Source: Candidatus Sabulitectum sp. (GTDB lineage: Bacteria; Fermentibacterota; Fermentibacteria; Fermentibacterales; JCC-6). From it: DNA of 5,290 nucleotides. Position 1 is the stretch's first letter. Every line of letters begins with the position of its first letter. The DNA lies in assembly GCA_029940175.1 (NCBI GenBank), contig JAOZRM010000047.1, forward strand, positions 1 through 5,290, in the 5' to 3' direction. Positions 1 to 4,867 of this stretch are shown here, piece after piece. The position numbers and the translations under genes were made by a program. The notes beneath the pieces are model-generated. The model was not told the DNA's origin. It made no database searches and saw only the letters and a list, made by a program, of their open reading frames with translations.

Positions 1-1116
1 AGGTGTGAATTCTTTTCCAGAGAGACCGTAACGACCGCCCACAACTTTTACTGATGATCTTCCAGCAACCCTGAGAGCTGTGCAGACATCTTTGTAGAGA
101 GGCTCTCCATCGTTACCTGGTTCTTTGGTTCGGTCAAGTACACTTATGGTTTTTACGCTCTCTGGAATTGCTGCGAGGAAAGCTGATGCATCAAAAGGAC
201 GATATAGGCGAACTTTTATAGCGCCGACCTTTTCTCCCTTTGCTGCCAGGTACTCCACTGTTTCGTGGGCTACTTCACAGCCTGATCCCATAAGAATCAT
301 GATATGCTCTGCATCAGGGGCACCCACATAGTCAAACAGATGGTAGTGCCTTCCAGTAAGCTTTCCGAAGAGATCCATGTATTCCTGAACAATGGCTGGA
401 GTAGCTTCATAGTAAGGATTTACACTTTCACGACCCTGGAAGTAAACATCAGGATTCTGACTTGTTCCGCGAACCACCGGACGGTTGGGATTAAGACCTC
501 TGTTACGGTGAGCGAATACAAGTTCATCGTCAATTAGACTCTTAAGAGTACTGTCTTCGAGTGGCTCAATCTTCTGAATCTCATGACTGGTTCTGAAACC
601 GTCAAAGAAGTGAACGAATGGAATGCGGCTCTTCAGAGTTGCTGCATGCGCTATTGCAGAAAGGTCAGTGACCTCCTGAACGCTGGCGCTTGCAAGAAGG
701 CCGAAACCTGTGTTCCTTACAGCCATTACATCGCTGTGGTCTCCGAAGATCGAGAGAGCCTGTGCAGCCAGACTTCTGGCGGCAACATGAAAAACAGCCG
801 GAGTAAGCTCACCGGCAATTTTATACATTGTGGGAATCATCAGAAGAAGACCCTGACTTGCAGTAAATGTTGTTGTGAGAGATCCTGTCTGAAGTGCGCC
901 GTGCACCGCAGCAGAGGCTCCGCCTTCACTCTGCATTTCCTGCACCAGGGGCACTGTTCCCCAGATGTTCTTCTGACCTGCCGCGGACCATGTGTCACTG
1001 TGCTCGCCCATTGGGCTGGAAGGAGTGATGGGGTAAATCGCCACCACTTCACTAAGCTTGTGAGCCACACGAGCGGCAGCTTCGTTACCGTCAATAGTTA
1101 TCATCTGTCTGCTCAT
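1..1116 (-). CDS. nifJ: Pyruvate:ferredoxin (flavodoxin) oxidoreductase, N-terminal 372 residues (partial at left edge)
   Basis: Thiamine-diphosphate and iron-sulfur enzyme that oxidatively decarboxylates pyruvate with CoA to acetyl-CoA, CO2 and reduced ferredoxin or flavodoxin in the cytoplasm of anaerobes. The frame is open from an ATG at 1116 to the window edge and gives 372 codons of a family usually near 1,170-1,200 residues, so about a third is visible. The pyruvate-binding domain begins with YPITPSSPMGE at residues 28-38. Thr31, Glu64 (MQSEGG) and Arg114 (VAARSLAAQ) fall on the numbers known for the active-site residues of the Desulfovibrio africanus enzyme. The second domain is entered near residue 260 and includes VRLYRPF (302-308) and LDRTKEPG (327-334). 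The start is fixed by this alignment. The upstream ribosome site is weak (GGTAATC directly before ATG). It lies 34 bases after asnS on the same strand with no terminator between. The thiamine and ferredoxin domains lie outside, so intactness cannot be judged. Confidence 0.95.
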   Translation of the reverse strand, partial: MSRQMITIDGNEAAARVAHKLSEVVAIYPITPSSPMGEHSDTWSAAGQKNIWGTVPLVQEMQSEGGASAAVHGALQTGSLTTTFTASQGLLLMIPTMYKIAGELTPAVFHVAARSLAAQALSIFGDHSDVMAVRNTGFGLLASASVQEVTDLSAIAHAATLKSRIPFVHFFDGFRTSHEIQKIEPLEDSTLKSLIDDELVFAHRNRGLNPNRPVVRGTSQNPDVYFQGRESVNPYYEATPAIVQEYMDLFGKLTGRHYHLFDYVGAPDAEHIMILMGSGCEVAHETVEYLAAKGEKVGAIKVRLYRPFDASAFLAAIPESVKTISVLDRTKEPGNDGEPLYKDVCTALRVAGRSSVKVVGGRYGLSGKEFTP

Positions 1117-1150
1117 GATTACCAGCTTTCGCTAAAGTTACAAAACATTG

Positions 1151-2533
1151 CTAATACATCTTACCGAATGTTCGAGGGAAGGGAACAACATCTCTGATGT
1201 TATCCATCCCCGTGAGGTACATGAGAAGCCTTTCAAAACCAAGGCCGAAACCAGCGTGCGGTGCGGTGCCCCAGCGTCTCAGTTCCATGTACCATCTGTA
1301 GGTCTCCATGTCGAGACCCTGTTCAATCGCTCTCTTTTCCAGGACGGGAAGTCTGTGTTCCCTCTGGCTGCCTCCCACAAGCTCGCCTACTCCAGGGGCA
1401 AGAAGGTCGCAGGCTCTAACCGTCTTTTCATCATCGTTTACAAACATGTAAAAGGGTTTCATTGATGCCGGGTAGTCAGTTACAAAGACAGGTTTTTTAA
1501 AATGCTCCTCAGCAAGGAATCTCTCATGTTCCGTTGCAAGATCATCTCCCCATTTCGGAATAGTATCAAAATCTCTCTTTGCTGATTGAATTATCCCGAT
1601 TGCCTCTGTATACGTGATTCGTCCGAAATCGTTTTCCAGAAGGGACTTGTATCTGTCCGGAAGACTCTTCTCGAAGAATCTGGAGAAGAAACTGATATCG
1701 TCGCCGCATTTCTCCATAAGGTACGCTGCGGTATACTTCACGAATTTCTCTATGAGATCAAGGTTGTCTTCAAGGTCGAAGAAAGCCATCTCCGGTTCAA
1801 GCATCCAGAACTCGGCTCCGTGTATTCGTGTGTCGGAAGGGTCTGCCCGGAAGGTAGGTCCAAATGTATAGACCTTACCCAGTGACAGAGCAAAAGGCTC
1901 TGCCTCAAGCTGACCACTCACAGTAAGGAATGCTTTTTTCCTGAAGTAGTCCTTGTAGTAATCTACAGAACCGTCCTTAAATGGAATCTTATCAAGAGGA
2001 AGGGTTGTCAGTTGAAATGTTTCCCCTGCTCCTTCACAATCACTTTCTGTGATGAAGGGTGTATGAATGTTGAAGAAACCGTTCTCATCAAAGAACCTGT
2101 GTATTGCCATAGAGATGTGATGACTGACCCGGAAGACACTGCTGAATGTGTTTGTTCTTGACCTGAGATGAGGCATTGTTCTAAGGAACTCCAGGGAATG
2201 TCTCTTCTTCTGAAGAGGGTATTCTTCGTCAACAGGTCCCACGATCTCCAGCTCTTTTGCGGAAATCTCTACTGACTGCTCCTTACCCTGGCTTTCAACA
2301 ACTTCACCGGTTATACAAATGCATGCTCCGGTGAGTAAACCGGAGAGCTGTTCAGCTGAAAACAAATTCCTGTCAAATACTGCCTGCAGGTTATTGGTGG
2401 TTGATCCATCGTTCAGAGATGCAAAAGCTACACTTTTGCCTGTGCGAGCAGTCTTCACCCAGCTGTAAACTGTTACAGTGTCGCCGGTGTGAGCTCCGCC
2501 CAGTATCGAATCAATGGTGTTTCGACGGATCAT
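1151..2533 (-). CDS. asnS: Asparaginyl-tRNA synthetase (class IIb)
   Basis: Charges tRNA-Asn with asparagine using ATP, in the cytoplasm. The 460-residue length is normal for bacterial AsnRS. An N-terminal OB-fold anticodon-binding domain occupies about residues 15-105 (TVYSWVKTAR, then FASLNDGS). The class II catalytic core follows: motif 1 around FNIHTPF (Pro159), the AsnRS-like segment AFLTVSGQLEAE (201-212), motif 2 from FRADPSDTR to EFWMLEPEM (228-249, Arg229), and motif 3 GFGLGFERLLMYLTGMDNIR (428-447, Arg435), ending in RDVVPFPRTFGKMY. The VSGQLEAE and EFWMLEPE segments and the C-terminus favour AsnRS over AspRS. The ATG at 2533 is preceded by AGGAGG seven bases upstream. The stop is TAG at 1153-1151. 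It is the first gene of a likely transcript continuing into the pyruvate oxidoreductase. No T-box consensus is visible in the leader. Presence of this enzyme suggests direct tRNA-Asn charging, although amidotransferase routes elsewhere cannot be excluded. Confidence 0.98.
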   Translation of the reverse strand: MIRRNTIDSILGGAHTGDTVTVYSWVKTARTGKSVAFASLNDGSTTNNLQAVFDRNLFSAEQLSGLLTGACICITGEVVESQGKEQSVEISAKELEIVGPVDEEYPLQKKRHSLEFLRTMPHLRSRTNTFSSVFRVSHHISMAIHRFFDENGFFNIHTPFITESDCEGAGETFQLTTLPLDKIPFKDGSVDYYKDYFRKKAFLTVSGQLEAEPFALSLGKVYTFGPTFRADPSDTRIHGAEFWMLEPEMAFFDLEDNLDLIEKFVKYTAAYLMEKCGDDISFFSRFFEKSLPDRYKSLLENDFGRITYTEAIGIIQSAKRDFDTIPKWGDDLATEHERFLAEEHFKKPVFVTDYPASMKPFYMFVNDDEKTVRACDLLAPGVGELVGGSQREHRLPVLEKRAIEQGLDMETYRWYMELRRWGTAPHAGFGLGFERLLMYLTGMDNIRDVVPFPRTFGKMY

Positions 2534-2540
2534 TCTGGAA

Positions 2541-2546
2541 CCTCCT
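2541..2546 (-). promoter_or_regulatory. Ribosome binding site of asnS
   Basis: Reading the minus strand, AGGAGG is followed by seven bases (TTCCAGA) and then the ATG at 2533. It is a full Shine-Dalgarno match at good spacing and fixes the asnS start. Confidence 0.85.
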
Positions 2547-2581
2547 GATTAGGTAAATAAACTTAAAACGGGAGAATCGCT

Positions 2582-2611
2582 AATCTACAAAGAAAGCGCA
2601 ACAGAGGCCAA
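2582..2611 (-). promoter_or_regulatory. Weak candidate sigma-70-type promoter for asnS
   Basis: On the minus strand TTGGCC (2611-2606) and TAGATT (2587-2582) are separated by 18 bases and lie about 50 bases before the start codon. Both hexamers match the consensus only partly (TTGACA, TATAAT). If this is the promoter, the hairpin at 2637-2676 would lie upstream of the transcript. Other placements are possible in this A/T-rich stretch. Confidence 0.2.
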
Positions 2612-2636
2612 TGATAAGAGGAGGGTTTCGCAATAC

Positions 2637-2676
2637 CACAGGAAACCCGCCGGTACGTTTCCAGCGGGCTCCTGTG
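2637..2676 (-). other. Imperfect inverted repeat / hairpin upstream of asnS
   Basis: The two arms are 2637-2653 and 2661-2676 with a 7-base loop. As minus-strand RNA the outer seven pairs CACAGGA/UCCUGUG are perfect. The inner eight pairs CCCGCUGG/CCGGCGGG are complete with one U-G wobble. A G opposite UU forms a wobble plus one bulge between them. On the plus strand the inner arm has a C-A mismatch, so the structure is better in minus-strand RNA. No T-run follows on either strand, so it does not look like an intrinsic terminator. It could be a leader structure of asnS, an operator for a dimeric regulator, or a dispersed genomic repeat. The sequence alone does not decide. Confidence 0.6.
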
Positions 2677-2727
2677 TGACACATAACTCTTGAAAGGGTT
2701 GTTCGCTTCAGAAGGAGGGGTCCTGAT

Positions 2728-2808
2728 GTGAACACTCTCTTATATTCAGACTCGGGAAAATTGTTCCAGTTATCAAGGAGGCGGTTTGGAGAGAGATTGT
2801 TTCATTGA
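2728..2808 (+). CDS. Possible 26-codon leader ORF overlapping the next gene
   Basis: A GTG at 2728 follows a strong Shine-Dalgarno site (GAAGGAGGGG, 2711-2720) at seven bases and opens 26 codons ending in TGA at 2806-2808. It overlaps the first 23 bases of the hypothetical gene at 2786 in another frame. The product would start MNTLLYSDSGK and has no recognisable motif. The same site could also serve an ATG at 2726 that is followed at once by TGA. It may be a translated leader coupled to the downstream gene, or a chance ORF beside a leftover ribosome site. Nothing but the ribosome site supports translation. Confidence 0.2.
   Translation: MNTLLYSDSGKLFQLSRRRFGERLFH
2741..2746 (+). promoter_or_regulatory. 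Candidate -10 element (TATATT) for the hypothetical gene
   Basis: TATATT matches the TATAAT consensus at five of six positions and would place a transcript start near 2753, about 33 bases before the TTG start at 2786. No convincing -35 hexamer lies 16-18 bases upstream, so this is tentative. If correct, the Shine-Dalgarno site at 2711-2720 would not be in this transcript. Confidence 0.2.
2775..2781 (+). promoter_or_regulatory. Ribosome binding site that decides a TTG start
   Basis: AAGGAGG ends four bases before TTG at 2786. The spacing is slightly short, but no ATG or GTG is available in this frame between the upstream stop (TGA 2729-2731) and the conserved region, so the TTG is the best start. 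Confidence 0.6.
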
Positions 2809-3304
2809 GATCATTCACTGCCACTTTGCTGAATATCCTCATATGCAGCTTCAGGATCTTTACAAACTGGTCTATCAGGGAGCTATGGGAAGTGGCCATG
2901 CAATTGATTCTATTGCTGCCGCCGAAAAACGGTTAAGCAATGAACTGAATACCATGGGTAGAGGTTGTGCCGATGAAAAGGTTGTTGAAAGGTTATCCCT
3001 CGAAATAGCGAGGGTGAATCTTCGACCATTTGTGGCATACGGAGGTGATACCGGTGCTTTACTTCAGAGCTTCATTCGTACTGGAAGCGAGTACTGCCCA
3101 GGTACAGTTCAGTTACTCCGGGCGTGGAGTACAGTAACCGGTTTTCAGAATATGTTTGATCTTTCAGAGATGAACAGCTTCATTAGTATGCAGGAAGCTG
3201 CTGGTTTTCCTGCAGTCCATCATTCAAGTATTTACAGGAAATTGTACAGACCTGCATACAGGGTAGTATGCATTAAGGAGCTCAAGTGTCTGGATTGCGT
3301 ATAA
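2786..3304 (+). CDS. Conserved hypothetical protein, 172 residues, function unknown
   Basis: I recognise the sequence pattern as that of an uncharacterised bacterial family but know no function or firm family identifier. Visible blocks that look conserved are LQDLYKLVYQGAMGSGHA (residues 22-39), VNLRPFVAYGGD (77-88) followed by an FIRT segment (96-99), and a C-terminal block AVHHSSIYRKLYRPAYRV (143-160). The protein looks soluble and mostly helical, with no signal peptide, membrane segment or CxxC metal site. Histidines 38, 145 and 146 with Asp24 or Asp88 could be functional, which is only inference. Translation starts at TTG behind AAGGAGG. The gene is divergent from asnS, and its last 19 bases overlap the GTG start of the broken flavoprotein gene, so the two were probably translated together. 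The frame is intact from TTG to TAA while its partner is decayed, which suggests this gene is still under selection. Confidence 0.8.
   Translation: MERDCFIEIIHCHFAEYPHMQLQDLYKLVYQGAMGSGHAIDSIAAAEKRLSNELNTMGRGCADEKVVERLSLEIARVNLRPFVAYGGDTGALLQSFIRTGSEYCPGTVQLLRAWSTVTGFQNMFDLSEMNSFISMQEAAGFPAVHHSSIYRKLYRPAYRVVCIKELKCLDCV
3275..3280 (+). promoter_or_regulatory. Ribosome binding site of the flavoprotein pseudogene
   Basis: AAGGAG lies five bases before the GTG at 3286, inside the end of the upstream gene. It sets the start of the family N-terminus (GTG, then codons for SGLRITAFCGSPRKG) and implies translational coupling in the intact ancestor. Confidence 0.6.
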
Positions 3305-3895
3305 CGGCATTCTGCGGCAGCCCAAGAAAGGGCGCGGAAATACAGAGACCCTTCTGCGAAAAATGCTTCAAGGTGCTGAATTAAGGGGTGCTTAAGTTGT
3401 TTTCAGAGACTTGAACAGTATGAGCATCCGCGGTTGTCAGGGGTGTGACTGGTGTAAGGAGAATGAAACCGGGTTTTGTGTGCAGAACGATGACATGCAG
3501 ACTATTTACAGGGACATTGTGGATTTAGACCCTGTGATTATCGGAAGCCCTGTCTACATGTTTCAGATGAGTGCGCAGACCAAAGCAGCACTGCCAGTAA
3601 CCGTGAGCGTCCCGGCGGTAGCAGGAAACTGATGATCGATCGCTTTTTCGGACTCCTTCTTCCGAGTTTCAAATCTAAAATTAAGGAAAAGAAGCTTGCT
3701 CTGGTTTTTGCGCAGGGAGCTCCGAAGGACTCTTTCAAGGACTACATATCGGCTACGGAAAAAATGCTGAGTTTTCTAAAATTCAACGTAACTGATATTC
3801 TCGTAGCGTCGGACAGTGGAGATTACGGATCAGCTGAAGGTAAAACCGATCTTATGGCGGAAGCATTTAAGATTGGGGCTTCTCTACTGGATTGA
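3286..3895 (+). pseudogene. Iron-sulfur flavoprotein / NAD(P)H-dependent FMN reductase, broken by three lesions
   Basis: Pieces of one flavodoxin-fold protein are spread over three reading segments. From GTG 3286 the first frame encodes LRITAFCGSPRKG, the FMN phosphate-binding loop. The protein continues one base back as GNTETLLRKMLQGAE from 3336, so one base has been lost (or two gained) near 3331-3338. In this second frame a TAA at 3393-3395 stands where GAA (Glu) is expected before VVFRDLNSM. It then gives the cluster motif CQGCDWCKENETGFC (Cys codons 3435, 3444, 3453, 3477), which fits the CX2CX2CX4-7C pattern of iron-sulfur flavoproteins, and GSPVYMFQMSAQTKA. An extra stretch of about 44 bases at 3588-3631 then shifts the frame again, and IDRFFGLLLPSFKSK to the TGA at 3893-3895 completes the family C-terminus. 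Intact relatives would be near 190 residues. The family moves electrons between FMN, an iron-sulfur cluster and small carriers. Three independent lesions argue against sequencing error alone. Confidence 0.85.
3588..3631 (+). other. About 44-base insertion inside the flavoprotein pseudogene
   Basis: Family members read QTKA, two residues, then DR. Here GCA (Ala, 3585-3587) and ATC GAT CGC (3635-3643) are separated by about 44 surplus bases, an out-of-frame length. The stretch is G/C-rich (about 64%) compared with its surroundings. It is bordered by similar words, AGCAGCACTG (3584-3593) and AGCAGGAAACTG (3620-3631), and its 3594-3631 part has roughly inverted ends (CAGTAACC and GGAAACTG, six of eight matching). 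Its exact borders and origin are uncertain. It may be a miniature element or an error-prone repair insertion. Confidence 0.5.
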
Positions 3896-4828
3896 CGGTA
3901 TGTCTTTCATGTCATAACCCAGATGCTTGCCCTGCCATGAGTCTCTGTACATTAATTCCCGCTTAACCCGGTTCATTACCGCCAGTTTGTTTATGGCCCA
4001 CTCAGGAGCAACAAGCATTCTTGGCGGAGCTTCTCCTGTAACTCTTTGAATAACAATATCAGGTTTTGTCCGCTCGATGAAATCTGCAGCAAGTTCAGCA
4101 TATTCACTTCTGCGCATGAGATCCAGTTCACCTCTGAGATACTCTTTTGCCAACCTGGTATCTTTTATGATGTGCAGATTCTGAAGTTTAACACCAGCTG
4201 TGCCTGATTTGTTTACCAGTTCTGCAGTTGCCAGTGTTTCTTCTCTTGATTCCCCGGGGAAGCCAAGGATAACATGAGCTGCTGTTCTTATGCCTCTGCT
4301 ATGCAGTTTCTCGAAGGCTTTCTCTGAATCGTATACAGTGTGCCCGCGGTTCATGCGAAGGAGTGTTACGTCGCATCCACTCTGAATCCCAAGTTCTACC
4401 CAGACGAAAGTTTCCTGAGACAGATCCTTGAGCAGATCCATGACATCTTCACTTATGCTGTCTGGTCTTGTACACAGGGAAAGGCCTCTGATACCCGGGA
4501 AATCAAGAGCTTCCCGGTACATTTTCTCGAGACTTTTTACATCTTTGTATGTGGTAGTGTAATCCTGGAAGTAGGCGAGGAAATGATCTGTCTCGTGTCT
4601 TTCCCTCACATACTCAGTTGCCAGCTCAAGTTGTTCAGTGACTGTCATTTCAGGCTTGTAGTGTTTTGGCTCACTTCCTATGGGATTGCAGAAAACACAA
4701 CCTTCCGTACCCAGTGACCCGTCACGGGTGGGGCAGGTGAATCCTCCGGCAATACTTACCTTGTAAACCTTGTTTCCAAATGTGTTTCTGAAAAAAGCAT
4801 TCAAACTGTAGTATCTGTTCTTGTTCAA
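3884..4828 (-). CDS. yhcC: Radical SAM protein, YhcC family (TIGR01212 type)
   Basis: Cytoplasmic iron-sulfur enzyme expected to cleave S-adenosylmethionine reductively. The substrate of this family is not established to my knowledge. From a TTG at 4828 the protein has 314 residues, close to the roughly 310 of E. coli YhcC. The family-specific cluster motif CPTRDGSLGTEGCVFC lies at residues 32-47 with Cys32, Cys44 and Cys47 in the CX11CX2C spacing typical of this group, not the usual CX3CX2C. Further core segments are LCTRPDSI (118-125), WVELGIQSG (143-151), the NRGH motif (160-163), ILGFPGES (187-194) and VKLQNLHIIK. The frame stays open to an ATG at 4939, but the extra 37 residues have no family counterpart and would be antisense to the start of the divergent acetyltransferase gene. 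TTG 4828 is therefore preferred, although its Shine-Dalgarno site is weak. Its TAG lies inside the convergent pseudogene, overlapping its end by 12 bases. Confidence 0.9.
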   Translation of the reverse strand: MNKNRYYSLNAFFRNTFGNKVYKVSIAGGFTCPTRDGSLGTEGCVFCNPIGSEPKHYKPEMTVTEQLELATEYVRERHETDHFLAYFQDYTTTYKDVKSLEKMYREALDFPGIRGLSLCTRPDSISEDVMDLLKDLSQETFVWVELGIQSGCDVTLLRMNRGHTVYDSEKAFEKLHSRGIRTAAHVILGFPGESREETLATAELVNKSGTAGVKLQNLHIIKDTRLAKEYLRGELDLMRRSEYAELAADFIERTKPDIVIQRVTGEAPPRMLVAPEWAINKLAVMNRVKRELMYRDSWQGKHLGYDMKDIPSIQ

Positions 4829-4853
4829 TTTGCACTCATTTCCTGTTGCGGGA

Positions 4854-4861
4854 ATTATAAT
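4854..4861. promoter_or_regulatory. Shared divergent -10 element (ATTATAAT palindrome)
   Basis: The palindrome ATTATAAT contains a perfect TATAAT on each strand: 4856-4861 rightward and 4859-4854 leftward. It lies between the divergent acetyltransferase-like gene (ATG 4868) and the radical SAM gene (TTG 4828). Rightward, the six bases AAACCC separate the hexamer from ATG, so transcription would begin at or next to the start codon. Leftward, the untranslated leader would be about 20 bases. The -35 regions are weak on both sides (the best rightward is TTGCAC at 4830-4835, spacer 20). Confidence 0.45.
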
Positions 4862-4867
4862 AAACCC

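Noticed and set aside
840..1094. An 84-codon minus-strand open frame within the oxidoreductase
   Set aside because: It is an out-of-frame reading of the true gene on the same strand.
583..1197. A 204-codon plus-strand open frame, with shorter plus-strand frames at 125-331 and 304-537
   Set aside because: They lie opposite the pyruvate:ferredoxin oxidoreductase, whose residues match the family at the exact active-site positions. Their translations are cysteine- and serine-rich and resemble no protein.
1148..1885. Plus-strand open frames of 85-105 codons, and a 74-codon minus-strand frame at 2008-2232
   Set aside because: They overlap asnS, which is complete and matches its family throughout, so they are shadows.
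2547..2700. T-box riboswitch controlling asnS
   Set aside because: The conserved T-box sequence (GGGTGGNACCGCG-like) and a following terminator are absent, and the leader is too short.
2708..2899. A 63-codon minus-strand open frame between asnS and the hypothetical gene
   Set aside because: It is antisense to the start of the conserved plus-strand protein and shows no motif.
2997..3014. CCCTCG / CGAGGG hairpin with a six-base loop
   Set aside because: It is short, inside an intact coding region and lacks a T-run, so it is not a terminator.
4340..4717. A 125-codon plus-strand open frame
   Set aside because: It is antisense to the radical SAM core (NRGH, LCTRPD and cysteine motifs all read on the minus strand).
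4717..4729. Perfect inverted repeat ACCCGTCACGGGT
   Set aside because: It lies inside the conserved RDGSLG coding segment of the radical SAM gene, with a one-base centre and no nearby promoter, so it is probably chance.
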